Shown here piece after piece: positions 41,154 through 51,200 of a stretch of 64,000 nt of DNA. The DNA is from JAEVLT01 sp050496765. Its GTDB lineage: Bacteria; Bacillota; Bacilli; Bacillales; Cytobacillaceae. Under the pieces are notes generated by a model, which made no database searches, had not been told where the DNA came from, and worked only from the letters and a program-made list of their open reading frames with translations. Positions within the stretch are counted from its first letter, which is position 1, and every line of letters starts with the position of its first letter. The DNA is taken from assembly GCF_050496765.1 (NCBI RefSeq), contig NZ_JBNWEO010000013.1, positions 434,001-498,000 on the forward strand. The letters run 5' to 3'. The translations under genes and the position numbers were made by a program.

Positions 41154-41720
41154 ATGAATCACGAGCCAACAAGATCAAAACTGTTTGAAACACAGTTGAG
41201 AGCCTATACAGAAGGTACAATTGAACAAATAAACGATCAATGGATCTTTTTTGACGGGGAAACAGAGGAAGCGATCAGGATGGAAGACTTTCTTCAGCAA
41301 GAAGTTGAAGTTTTTCGATTGAATCGCTGGAAAAAAGGAATTCTGGCCGAAACGGGAATTTTAGAAGTTGGAAAGGATCGGATTTTACTGCGCGACCATG
41401 ATCAAATTCGGGTTCGCAAACAGCTAATTTACTCACTGGAAATGTTATTGAACAGCATCAATGAAGATGCTTTTTTCCAATTTGTTACAACTTTAAATTC
41501 TTTAAAATTTTCTGTTTACGATTGTCTTTACTGTTATAACCATTTGTCATTTTTATCGGATGATCAGCGCAAAGATGGGGTCAATTTTATGGTTTTTGAC
41601 AACCAGGATGCCATCTGCAATGTCCAGCACCACTTTTATTATTTTGAAAAAACAAGCGATCGTTTTGAATTCACCCTTAATACCGGAAAGCGATTGATTA
41701 TCGAAAAATTAATAAGTTAA
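41154..41720 (+). CDS. DUF2777 family protein (YisN-like)
   Basis: 188 residues, soluble, with no signal peptide: MNHEPTRSKLFETQLRAYTE, a beta-rich first half (WIFFDGETEEAIRMEDFL) and a helical-aromatic second half with DCLYCYNHLSFL. Assigned by memory and by its place beside asnO. ATG 41154 follows TTTGGAGGTC; an upstream 15-codon extension has no support. Divergent from asnO. Function unknown. Confidence 0.75.
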   Translation: MNHEPTRSKLFETQLRAYTEGTIEQINDQWIFFDGETEEAIRMEDFLQQEVEVFRLNRWKKGILAETGILEVGKDRILLRDHDQIRVRKQLIYSLEMLLNSINEDAFFQFVTTLNSLKFSVYDCLYCYNHLSFLSDDQRKDGVNFMVFDNQDAICNVQHHFYYFEKTSDRFEFTLNTGKRLIIEKLIS

Positions 41721-41763
41721 AAAAACAGAGGATGACTCCGATTCGAACCATCCTCTGTTTTTT
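41719..41763. terminator. bidirectional terminator
   Basis: Stem AAAACAGAGGATG / CATCCTCTGTTTT between convergent yisN-like and yisL genes. Confidence 0.85.
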
Positions 41764-42121
41764 ATTGAAATAAATGAAAACCAAGCGGTAATTTCAGCCC
41801 TAAATAAAGAACAAGTAAAAAAGCAACAACAAATTGAATCCATAAAACGGTAACCGGCTGTTTTTTTGCCGTTCTCAATAAAATCAATTCAAATAGTACA
41901 AGAATCCATAACCCGACAACTGCTTTTAGAATATACAATAAGCTAATATGGGCTATGCTGGAAAGGAGAATCCCGCCTGTTGCCAAAATCAGCAAGTACA
42001 TGACCCGTAAAATCATTTGCAAAATTTTAAAGCCTTTTTCATTTCCTTTTTTGTTTACGTTTATAGCGATAAAAAATAAGATAAGGGCTATCACCCATGT
42101 CGTAATGTGGGCATGCGTCAT
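41762..42121 (-). CDS. yisL: YisL family membrane protein (DUF1516)
   Basis: 119 residues with four hydrophobic helices (about 6-24, 34-56, 60-84, 92-116). The start MTHAHITTWVIALILFF and the end LGLKLPLGFHLF are characteristic of YisL/UPF0344. ATG 42121 is preferred over an upstream in-frame codon because AGGAGG lies 9 nt before it. Function unknown. Confidence 0.88.
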   Translation of the reverse strand: MTHAHITTWVIALILFFIAINVNKKGNEKGFKILQMILRVMYLLILATGGILLSSIAHISLLYILKAVVGLWILVLFELILLRTAKKQPVTVLWIQFVVAFLLVLYLGLKLPLGFHLFQ

Positions 42122-42305
42122 CCCTCTTAACCTCCTAAACAAATGAATTGGTTCGTTATCGTTTTCATCATATCATAGCAAAGCTGAAAACACGAAAAAT
42201 AAGATTAATACAGTGTTATTAGTAAAAATCAGCAAAGATTACGAACCATCCACATTTCCAGCCCGATTTTAAAGCAGCAGCCGAAAGAAATTTGGGCGTT
42301 TTAAT

Positions 42306-42333
42306 CACATTTGCCCAAACTCCACATAAGATA
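42306..42333 (+). promoter_or_regulatory. candidate sigma-K promoter of gerP
   Basis: -10 CATAAGATA (42325-42333) equals the sigma-K pattern CATANNNTA; CACA (42306-42309) sits 15 bp upstream as -35. gerP is a mother-cell sigma-K operon in known Bacilli. Confidence 0.65.
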
Positions 42334-42391
42334 GAAGTGATAACTATCTGGGCTGTGCTTTTAACAGCCAATAAAAACGAAAAGGGTGTCG

Positions 42392-42616
42392 ATGATGCCA
42401 GCAATTGTAGGAGTTGCCCAAGTGCTTACGCTCGGAAGCAGTTCTGTCTTTCATATTGGCGATGTATATAAAATCATGCCGCTTTCTAACGCAAAAACAT
42501 TCTCGGGTGCTGGTTCATTCAATACCGGCGAGACATTAAAAGTGGAAAACAGTCAGAGTACAACAAACACATATGATTCTGATGGGATCGATCAGGGAAT
42601 TATTCTGAATGCATAA
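42392..42616 (+). CDS. gerPA: spore germination protein GerPA
   Basis: 74 residues of the GerPA/GerPF family (MPAIVGVAQVLTLGSSSVFHIGD, SGAGSFNTGE). GerP proteins are coat-associated proteins that help germinants reach receptors at the inner membrane. First gene of gerPA-F. ATGs at 42392 and 42395 are both possible behind AAAGGGTGTC. Related to GerPF at the other end of the operon. Confidence 0.92.
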   Translation: MMPAIVGVAQVLTLGSSSVFHIGDVYKIMPLSNAKTFSGAGSFNTGETLKVENSQSTTNTYDSDGIDQGIILNA

Positions 42617-42633
42617 CGAATAGGTGATGAAAA

Positions 42634-42891
42634 ATGAATTTCTACATCCAACAATCGATTCATATTCATTCTATCAAAGTCGGCGGGATCACAAACTCTT
42701 CCGTTTTGCAGATTGGCAGTGCAGGCATCATTAAACCTGCCTCCTATCTGTATAATACTGGAGGGTTTACACAGCCGGCACCAGTTGCCTTGAAACAGCC
42801 CGAAACCACTACAACACCTCATTTGCTTGCACCATCCGTACCGTTGCATGCACCTATTCGAAACTCAAAGCAAGACGGTAAAACGATTTGA
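42634..42891 (+). CDS. gerPB: spore germination protein GerPB
   Basis: 85 residues: N-terminal domain of about 45 residues with the gerP-type core (HIHSIKVGGITNSSVLQIGSAG), then a Pro/Thr-rich tail. Ribosome site AGGTGATG. Mother-cell coat protein of the gerP operon. Confidence 0.9.
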   Translation: MNFYIQQSIHIHSIKVGGITNSSVLQIGSAGIIKPASYLYNTGGFTQPAPVALKQPETTTTPHLLAPSVPLHAPIRNSKQDGKTI

Positions 42892-42926
42892 CGGGGCAAA
42901 AAGAAGCCAATTTGTGAGGTGATGAA

Positions 42927-43562
42927 ATGTTTCAAAATTACAATCAATACCTTCAATGGCTGCAAAGTTGCCTTCAAGCACAAGAGAGTCGAATTATCGC
43001 CTTAGAGAAAACAGTACAACGACTTACAGAAGAAGTAACATCGCTAAAAGAAAAACCGTCCATCCATGTGGATACCATTGAATATAAATTTGACCAGCTA
43101 AAAGTGGAGACCCTTGAAGGAACGTTAAACATCGGATTAAATCCCGGTGAATTGCAGGGGATCGAGGACTTTGCCGTTAACCACAACAACCAAGCGGCAG
43201 AAACGCCGATCCCACCGCAAAAACAAATGCAACGAGCAATGGAAATTGAAGAAACCATTTTACATTATCTTGAGAGCGACCTGCCAGTCATTATTGAAGA
43301 AACCCAAAAGAAACTGGGAATTCAAGTGAATGAAGCAGCTTATTTACCATTTGTTAAAGAGGATATTAAAAAACAGCTTCCAACCAGGATTGATTTTCAC
43401 TTAAAAGCAGCGGCCAAACAAGATCGTTCTCCGGATAATACAAAAGAAAGCAACGAAAAAATCATTGAACGGCTGAAACAAGAAATTCAAAACGGTGTGA
43501 CCGTATTTTTTAAACACCTGCCAGAGATGGGGAAAGGAATGAGCAAAGAAAATGAACTTTGA
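42927..43562 (+). CDS. gerPC: spore germination protein GerPC
   Basis: 211 residues, soluble: an N-terminal coiled-coil (QSCLQAQESRIIALEKTVQRLTEEVTSLKE, about 16-45), then a beta-rich EYKFDQLKVETLEGTLNIGLNPGEL segment and a helical C-terminal half. Distinct from the small GerP paralogues. Overlaps gerPD by 11 nt. Confidence 0.9.
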   Translation: MFQNYNQYLQWLQSCLQAQESRIIALEKTVQRLTEEVTSLKEKPSIHVDTIEYKFDQLKVETLEGTLNIGLNPGELQGIEDFAVNHNNQAAETPIPPQKQMQRAMEIEETILHYLESDLPVIIEETQKKLGIQVNEAAYLPFVKEDIKKQLPTRIDFHLKAAAKQDRSPDNTKESNEKIIERLKQEIQNGVTVFFKHLPEMGKGMSKENEL

Positions 43563-43734
43563 AGTTTATAACCGCGAGCTATGTGTAGACTCAATTAAAA
43601 TCATTGGGGTAGCCAGTTCCTCATTAGTAATGGTTGGTGACACGCAGACGATTCAGCTTGCATCCACGTTTGATACGCCACCAGAATCCCTAATAATCGG
43701 TCCATTTGTTCCACTTGAAATGGATGTGTCCTAA
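43552..43734 (+). CDS. gerPD: spore germination protein GerPD
   Basis: 60 residues with the gerP core IKIIGVASSSLVMVGDTQTIQLAS. Starts inside gerPC, using AAAGGAATGAGC as ribosome site; translation is coupled. Confidence 0.9.
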   Translation: MNFEVYNRELCVDSIKIIGVASSSLVMVGDTQTIQLASTFDTPPESLIIGPFVPLEMDVS

Positions 43735-43736
43735 CG

Positions 43737-44132
43737 ATGCTTCAGCGGACGGCATATGTTGATCACTTAAATGTCAAAGTTGTATCATTTGCTTCAATGC
43801 TTCAAGTCGGGGATGCGAAAATCGTCAATAGCTTTTCGAGGGCATTGGCGGTTCATCGGGAAGTGGAGATTTTTTTTGGAAATGAAGGCAATTTTTCCAG
43901 TTATTCTGTCTTTAACGAACCGATTCCGCTCCCCCCAGTAACGGAAGATTTTTCTTCAGCAACCACCCATTTCAATCCAGTTATTAAAGTAAAGCAAATG
44001 GATGTAATCGGTATTTCAGCCGCTTCAGTTCTGCAGATCGGCAATAGCGAGCATGTTTCAATGGAAGCAAGGGTAAAGCATATACGCCAGTTACTACCAA
44101 GAGTAGAGGAGCAAACGGCCGGCAATGCATAA
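43737..44132 (+). CDS. gerPE: spore germination protein GerPE
   Basis: 131 residues with two copies of the gerP core: VKVVSFASMLQVGDAKIV near the N-terminus and MDVIGISAASVLQIGNSEHV near residue 92, an internal duplication typical of GerPE. Begins 2 nt after gerPD. Confidence 0.9.
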   Translation: MLQRTAYVDHLNVKVVSFASMLQVGDAKIVNSFSRALAVHREVEIFFGNEGNFSSYSVFNEPIPLPPVTEDFSSATTHFNPVIKVKQMDVIGISAASVLQIGNSEHVSMEARVKHIRQLLPRVEEQTAGNA

Positions 44133-44176
44133 ATTGCCAAGTCTTTTTTCACCACCACCAAAAAAGGATGTTTACC

Positions 44177-44395
44177 ATGCCAGCAATAATTGGACCTGTT
44201 CAAATCATTAATGTCGCAGGCGGTGTTGTCCAATTCGGAGATGCATTGTATATCTCGCCAAAAGCTACTTCTAAAACGAATGCAGGTGCCGGGGGTTTTA
44301 ACACCGGAGGATTGATCATTACAAATAATGGATTGAACGGGACGAATGTTCTGGATACCAACCTTGTTGACTTACCGATTGTCGGAAATAATTAA
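44177..44395 (+). CDS. gerPF: spore germination protein GerPF
   Basis: 72 residues, MPAIIGPVQIINVAGGVVQFGDALYISPK..., the paralogue of GerPA that closes the operon. ATG 44177 is behind AAAGGATG. It ends in a conserved GNN. Confidence 0.93.
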   Translation: MPAIIGPVQIINVAGGVVQFGDALYISPKATSKTNAGAGGFNTGGLIITNNGLNGTNVLDTNLVDLPIVGNN

Positions 44396-44455
44396 TCCAT
44401 AACCTGCCAGCACTGCAACTTCCGCCAGAACAGTATACCCGAATAGGAAAAAGGT

Positions 44456-44492
44456 AAAATGACATAAACCCAAAAAGGTTTATGTCATTTTT
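44456..44492. terminator. bidirectional terminator between gerPF and addA
   Basis: Fourteen-base stem AAATGACATAAACC / GGTTTATGTCATTT with T-runs on both sides. Confidence 0.88.
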
Positions 44493-44497
44493 CATTC

Positions 44498-47400
44498 CTA
44501 CTCGACTTCCAAAATATGGGCACCGTCAAAGAAGAATAAATAACGCTCCGTTACTTTTGTTTTCAAAATTTGTTCAATTGCTTTGGCATAGAGCTGAATT
44601 TGGATTCGGTAGCGGTCCTCAAGTACCGGCCGCGCCTGTTCAAATCCACCTTTAAACCGGTCGGTAATCCCGTCCGACTTGTAATCTACTAAAACAATCC
44701 CTTTTCGATCTTCAAAAATGCAATCAATGACGCCTTGAATGAAAACAGGCTCATCCTCCCCCTTCCACGAAGGATAAATTTGCATGGCATTGAGCGAAAG
44801 CGTAAACGGCACCTCGCGTTGAATTTTTTTCGCCCCAATCATTCTTTGACCTAGAGGAGATTGAAAAAAGTCAACGACCAGTTTTGGATCAATGGCTTGT
44901 TTTTGCTCTTCTGTCAAAAGCTCTTGAAACTTCATGTTCTCGAGCAATTCTTTGATTGCATCTGCGTCAATTGGCTTCGTTAAATCAACATGCTGCATAA
45001 CCAAATGAAGTGCTGTTCCTCTTTCTGCTGAGGATAGCGATTTTTCCTGCATAAACCTTGGTCTGGACGAGATCGCTTTTTTAAAGGGACGGATCAAATC
45101 TGTTCCGCTGTATTCATCGGAAACCTCCCGTTGCCGTTTGATTTCGGAAACAGATTGTTTAGAGCGGTGGCGCGCTGCATCTTCAAAAGCGTATTTCCAG
45201 GAAAACCGTTCCGCTACTTCAGGCGCAAACGGTGACTGAACCGGTATCTTCTCCAATCGCTGGACCTTTTTTAATACATCGCCTTCCTCCGCTTGGGTAT
45301 CCGCTTTTTGCTTGTGAATCTCCTCTGTCGTCCATATGGAAACACTCCACGCGGAAGGATGATCGGAAATTTCTTCATTCAACTGGAAAGTTCCATTCTT
45401 CTCTCCCGCCTCAAAATCACGATGGCGGACAAGAGCTGGACCAATCCAATCCAAATAACTGCGTGCTGATGCCCGTTCAAAATCCTTTAACAGCCAATTC
45501 GCATTCGACCCTGCTGCATTGAGCCACTGTTCTATTCGTTTTTCAGCATCCTTTACTGAAGCGATGAGGTACAGGCTTTCTTTTGCTCTTGTCAGGGCTA
45601 CGTATAAAATCCGCATTTCCTCTGCAAGAATTTCCATTTTTTTCTTCCTTTTAAATGCAAGCTGCGGCAGAGACGGGTAGGTGATCCGCTTTTCTGGATT
45701 TACATACTTTGCGGCGAAGCCGAATTCCTTATCGAGCAAATAAGGTTTCATGATATCTTTTTTATTAAACTCCCTTGCCAGTCCCGCGACAAAGACGACA
45801 GGAAATTCAAGGCCTTTACTGCTGTGGATCGTCATAATCCGGACAACATCCTCCTGCTCGCCAAGGGCTCGCGCTGCACCGAGATCGCTCCCCCGCTCCA
45901 TCATTCTTTCAATAAAGCGCAAAAAGCGGAACAAGCCGCGAAATGACGTTTCTTCATACTGTCTGGCCCGGTCATAAAATGCCCGTAAGTTGGCTTGCCG
46001 CTGTTTTCCGCCAGGCAAGCCGCCGACAAAATCATAAAATTTCGTATCGCGGTACAGCTGCCAGATTAACTCGGACAGCGAACCTTGCCGCGCCATCGAC
46101 CGCCAACGGTCAAGGTGTTGATAAAATGGAATGAGCTTGCTGTCTAATTCCTCTTCACCTTTATGCCTGTTGCGACAATAAGAAGAGACTGCATCCCAGT
46201 AGGAACCCTTTTTGTGCTGAATACGGATCTTGGCCATGTCTTCTTCATTGAGGCCAACAATCGGCGAGCGAAGCACGGAGGCAAGCGGAATATCCTGTGC
46301 CGGGTTGTCAATGACCCTTAGAAGAGATAACATGATCGCTACTTCTGTTGCTTCAAAATATCCCGTTGATAAATCCGCATAAATGGGAATTCCCTGCTGT
46401 TTGAACTCTTCCATAATTTGCGGCGCCCATGTCATCGAGCGCAGTAAAATAACGATATCGCGGTACATCATCTTCCGAGAGGATTTCGTTTTCGGATTGT
46501 AAACTTCTGCTCCATTTGCTACCAGTTCTTTCATTTTTGCAGCCATTAGCTTTGCTTCAAGCTGTGATGCTTCTAATTCTACTGCATCAAGCTCGTCCGT
46601 CTCGCTGGTCTCCTCTTCCGTTGTCTCTTTTTCCTCTGCTTTTTGATCGATAAGAAGCAATTCGACAGGATGCGGTTTCTCTTGCGGATATGGAGCGCCA
46701 AGATGCAATTCTGCCGCTTCATCGTACTCAATTTCGCCTACTTTTACCCCCATAATCTGTTTAAACAAAAAATTGGTACCTTCTAGAATCTCTTTACGGC
46801 TGCGGAAGTTTCTTGCAAGATCAATTCGCAATCCAAACCGGCTGCCGTCATACGTAAATCGATGATACTTTTCCAAAAACAAATGGGGTTCCGCAAGGCG
46901 AAAACGGTAAATAGCCTGCTTGACATCCCCTACCATGAACAGATTCCCATTTGGCTCTTCATCCTTTGAAACGAGCCGAACAATCGTTTCCTGAACCATA
47001 TTCACATCTTGGTATTCATCAATATAAACTTCTTTAAAGTGGTTTCGATAAGCAAGGGCAGCTTCTGATGGCTGCAGTTCGCCTTCATCCGTTATTTGTC
47101 CAATTAAAATCTCGAGGCAGTAATGCTCCAGATCGGAGTAGTCGACAAGCCCTTTTGCTTTTTTTAGCTCTGAGAACCGCTCATGGAACGAAATCACCAG
47201 ATTAACGAGCGTCTCGATTACAGGTTTCATTTCTTTCATGTCTTGGAGAAAGCTCTGCGGTTTTCGCGAAAACAGCTCGTCCTTTAAATCCTGAATTTTT
47301 TTCTTCGCTTGATCGCGCAGCTTGTTCGCCTTATCGGTCAGCTCTTTGAGATATTCGCCGCCGCGAACCGTTTTGGCTTTTGCAAACGAATAGGTTTGCA

Positions 47401-48259
47401 TTGCTTCATAAAGGGTTGACCATGAATCTTTCGCAGCGGAAAGCAACGTATCGATTAAAAGTAAATCCTCCTCAAACGTGGCGGCTTTTGGGGCTGGACC
47501 GCCAGGAAGCTTAGTTAGATCGAAGGCATTTACAATCATTTCACGCGCGGCAGTTAGTTGCAATTCAATATCGTAAAGCAGTGCCTGAATAAACGGCAAC
47601 CCATCTAAATCCGCATCCAAATCGACATCATACATGGTTACAATCGACTTCAAATACTGCTCCGGCACAGGATTGGATCGGGCAAAATCGTAGATGGCAC
47701 GCACGATGTCCTGCAAAGCGGCATCGCTCCGGTCATTTGTAAAGGCATCGACAAGTTTGAAAAATGCTTCATTGTCTTTTTTTCCATACTCGGCTTCAAA
47801 TAATTCATCGATGACTTCATCCCTTAATAATTGCGCTTCTGTTTCATCAGCAATCCGAAATCCTGGATCCAAATCAATCGAATAATAATACTTGCGAATG
47901 ACGTCCATACAAAAAGAGTGAATCGTTGAAATCGATGCTTTGTTTAATAATCCGAGCTGTTTGCGTAAATGCTTTGAATCCGGCTCGCGGATCAAAGCTG
48001 CTTCTAGCGCTTCACCAATCCGGTGACGCATTTCAGCAGCCGAAGCACTTGTAAACGTGACAACTAAGAGTTCATCAACATTGACCGGGTCTTCCTTGGA
48101 AAGAAGTTTTTGAATGATTCTTTCAACAAGTACAGCTGTTTTTCCAGACCCGGCTGCCGCTGCAACAAGAATGTTTTTATTGGTTGCCATGATCGCTTTC
48201 CATTGATCTTCTGTCCAGGTCGCACCGCTTGGCATTGGGGGAACGATAAGTTTAGTCAT
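44498..48259 (-). CDS. addA: ATP-dependent helicase/nuclease subunit AddA
   Basis: Motor and nuclease subunit of the AddAB complex that processes double-strand ends for RecA. 1253 residues: UvrD-type helicase with Walker A AAAGSGKTA (about 34-42), motif II region YIDEYQDVNMVQE (near 410), further SF1 motifs (GLEFPVVFVAG, YVALTRAKESLY) and a C-terminal RecB-like nuclease with GIVLVDYKSD. Its first codon lies within the end of addB (8-nt overlap). Needed for transformation as well as repair, which fits comK/med/mecA nearby. Confidence 0.96.
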   Translation of the reverse strand: MTKLIVPPMPSGATWTEDQWKAIMATNKNILVAAAAGSGKTAVLVERIIQKLLSKEDPVNVDELLVVTFTSASAAEMRHRIGEALEAALIREPDSKHLRKQLGLLNKASISTIHSFCMDVIRKYYYSIDLDPGFRIADETEAQLLRDEVIDELFEAEYGKKDNEAFFKLVDAFTNDRSDAALQDIVRAIYDFARSNPVPEQYLKSIVTMYDVDLDADLDGLPFIQALLYDIELQLTAAREMIVNAFDLTKLPGGPAPKAATFEEDLLLIDTLLSAAKDSWSTLYEAMQTYSFAKAKTVRGGEYLKELTDKANKLRDQAKKKIQDLKDELFSRKPQSFLQDMKEMKPVIETLVNLVISFHERFSELKKAKGLVDYSDLEHYCLEILIGQITDEGELQPSEAALAYRNHFKEVYIDEYQDVNMVQETIVRLVSKDEEPNGNLFMVGDVKQAIYRFRLAEPHLFLEKYHRFTYDGSRFGLRIDLARNFRSRKEILEGTNFLFKQIMGVKVGEIEYDEAAELHLGAPYPQEKPHPVELLLIDQKAEEKETTEEETSETDELDAVELEASQLEAKLMAAKMKELVANGAEVYNPKTKSSRKMMYRDIVILLRSMTWAPQIMEEFKQQGIPIYADLSTGYFEATEVAIMLSLLRVIDNPAQDIPLASVLRSPIVGLNEEDMAKIRIQHKKGSYWDAVSSYCRNRHKGEEELDSKLIPFYQHLDRWRSMARQGSLSELIWQLYRDTKFYDFVGGLPGGKQRQANLRAFYDRARQYEETSFRGLFRFLRFIERMMERGSDLGAARALGEQEDVVRIMTIHSSKGLEFPVVFVAGLAREFNKKDIMKPYLLDKEFGFAAKYVNPEKRITYPSLPQLAFKRKKKMEILAEEMRILYVALTRAKESLYLIASVKDAEKRIEQWLNAAGSNANWLLKDFERASARSYLDWIGPALVRHRDFEAGEKNGTFQLNEEISDHPSAWSVSIWTTEEIHKQKADTQAEEGDVLKKVQRLEKIPVQSPFAPEVAERFSWKYAFEDAARHRSKQSVSEIKRQREVSDEYSGTDLIRPFKKAISSRPRFMQEKSLSSAERGTALHLVMQHVDLTKPIDADAIKELLENMKFQELLTEEQKQAIDPKLVVDFFQSPLGQRMIGAKKIQREVPFTLSLNAMQIYPSWKGEDEPVFIQGVIDCIFEDRKGIVLVDYKSDGITDRFKGGFEQARPVLEDRYRIQIQLYAKAIEQILKTKVTERYLFFFDGAHILEVE

Positions 48260-51200
48260 ACACTCTAACCGCCTTTCTGATTAACTCCATTGTCTCATCA
48301 TATCCTTTTGGCATCAGGTTGCGATATTGGTTCGTTTCGATTGACTCATCAAACTGGCAAACAGACTTGTATGCGCAAAATGTACATGGTTTTTTGTCTT
48401 TCATTTTATAGGGATCAATAGCAGTATTGCCGGAAACAATTTCATTTCCGGTTTTCTCGTACAATTGCCGCATAAATTGCCTTAGATCCGTAAAATCTTC
48501 AATCGTTGCAACTTTGGAGTTTTTCGTCAAGGTGCCATCTTTCTTAATCCCTGCCGAGATGATTTGGGAATTGCCGGTCTCAAGGGTACGATCCATCAAC
48601 TGAATGACATTTTGGTCATTTAAAACAAGGCCATTCATTTTAAACTTTTTCAACATCTCCTGCTCAATTTGTTCAATCGTCAGCAGTTTGGTTGAACTAA
48701 CCATTGGGTTATGCACATGGAAGTAAAGTACACCAGCAGGACTTGCCTCTACTTCTACCAGCTCTTTGGAATGAGCGATGATGATGTCTAAATAGGTCAG
48801 CATTTGCAAGGAAAGTCCATAATAGACATCACTTAAATTTAAATCTTTTTCACTTGACTTATAGTCAACCACCCGTAAATAAAGCTGATTGTTCGCATCT
48901 ACTGCTTGATCAACCCGGTCGATTCTGCCGACAAGCTCCATTTTCTTTCCGTTTTTCAAAGAAAAAGACAGCGGAGGAAGCTTGCCGTTCGGACCGAAAC
49001 TCAGCTCCAGGCCAACTGGCGAAAAACCGCTTGACTTCGCATGTTCGCTAAGAATAATGGATGCTCTTGTGATGATTTGTTCCAGTTTTCGTTTAATATA
49101 ATGATGCCTTTGGGAGCTTAAAAGAATTTCATTTTGCAGTTTTGGTGCCAAAGCATCAACGGCTTGTCTGGCCAATTGTTCACACTGGGCTCTCGTTAAA
49201 TCCGACCATGAAATTTTTTGCTCGTTGACAACTTCGGCAATCTGTTTCAGTGCGGCGTGGAATAATTCGCCAATATCCGGTGCTTCAAGCCTGTAGATTT
49301 GCCGCTCACGAAGCCGCAGGCCATGCTGGGCAAAATGCGAAAACGGACAGCCATTAAAAAGTTCCATTCTCGAAACACTTGCTTGAATGCTGTCTCCATA
49401 CAATTCTCCTGATACATCGCTTGAAAGCCTTACCGTTTGATTTTCATAAAATAAACTGGCAAGAACTTTCATTAAAATCTCTTTCCAACTGCTATCTAGA
49501 TATTGGTTATATACATCCCACCAAAAATCGTTTATCGGGTACTTATGCTTCTTAAGCTGCAATTGCGATGTTAAATAGGAAAGGGTTGTTGCCCTGCTGG
49601 CAACAAATTGCAGCTGCTCCGATTCCGGCAACTCAGCTGGATCGCTTGTAAAAAAGCGCTGAAACCGATTTGGAAACAACTCTTCGATTCTTTTAATATA
49701 GCTTGAAGGAATTAAGGCTTTCCCTTCATCATTTGCTAGCGGGTAGCTGAGATAGAGGACTTCTGACGGCGTCGTGAACGCTTTGTAGGCCAAAAAGTTC
49801 TCATCCAGCAAGCGAATCCGGCTGCTTGGCGCCAGCTTTATACCCGATATGGAAAGACGCTCTCTGTCTTCATCGGCCAAAAGCCCGTCATCTGAAATTT
49901 TTGCCGGAAGCACCCCTTCATTCAAGCCAATCACAAATGCTGCCCTTACCTCGGAAAACCTTGACTTTTCCAAATCAGCAACAAGTACTTGATCCAATGC
50001 CGGCGGAATCAATGAAAAATTTAATGAATCAAAGCCGGCTTCTAAAATAGCAGCAAATTGTTTCAGTGGCATTGTTTCCTCACCAAGTACTTCGACATAC
50101 TGGTCGAGGAGGTCGATCACAGCATTCCACACTTGTTCATGTTCGCGCATTTTTACAAGATTGCCTGTCTGTTCCGCTTCCATTTTCCATTTTTCAAGCT
50201 TTGCCGGAATTTCCATTTCTTCTAAAAATAAATAAACGGCTTCAGCTAATTTTCTGCCGTTATCCGCTTTTTTCAGTCTTCTTGACAGCCGTAAAATAGG
50301 GGCGGTGATCATCAGCCGCAATTCGTTGATTTGCTGTTCAATTTCTTTTTCTGCGTCTGTTTGAACACTTGTTTCCAGCTCAAGGCCGCGTATTCGTTTG
50401 TAGATCCAACGGTCTTTCCGTGTCCATTTATCACCTTTAATCCCATATGCAAGTACATAATTCTCCAGATGATCCATCTTCTCCCGCATCTTGATGCGAC
50501 TTTCCTCTAGCGGGTACAACAATTCCGTTTTAACTGCCCTAAAAATCGGTTCATACCGCCAGTAGCCATTGATTATTTCAAGCGTTGATCGAATGAGCTC
50601 AATTAGCGGGTGATTCAACATTGTCCGCTTTTGGTCAATAAAAAAAGGAATCTGATAATCGCGAAAAACCGGCTCGATGATGTCATGATAATCGCGGCCA
50701 TTGCGGATTAACACGGCAATATCGCGGTAGCGGTACCCCTTTGTGCGCACCAAGTCAAAGATTTCGCGGGCAATTCCCTCAATTTCCGCCCGGCGGTTTA
50801 CGGCCTGGCAAAGATGGATTGCCGCTTGTCCAACAAACGGTTCATGCGGACGCACGTCGAACTTTTCTTCTAAATGCTGTAGTGACGGTTCGCTCCATTT
50901 TTTCGCTTTCTGAAGCTGAAGCGGTTCTTCAATTTGGATTCCTTCTGTTTTTGCCATTTCGTAAATTGTATAGGAAGCACTGCCTGGCATTCGAAATAAA
51001 TGAAGTTCATCCGGTTCGCGCTCAAGACAGCTGCGATCATCTGCCGTCATGGCAACCGTTACCCGCTGGCAAGCCTTCATTAATTCGTCAATAATTTGAT
51101 ATTCCTGCGGCGTAAAACTGTAAAAACCATCTAGATAGATTTCTGCGTTTTGCAAATACTTGGAGGAAGCAATTTTTTCCGCCAAAAGTCGGAAATAATC

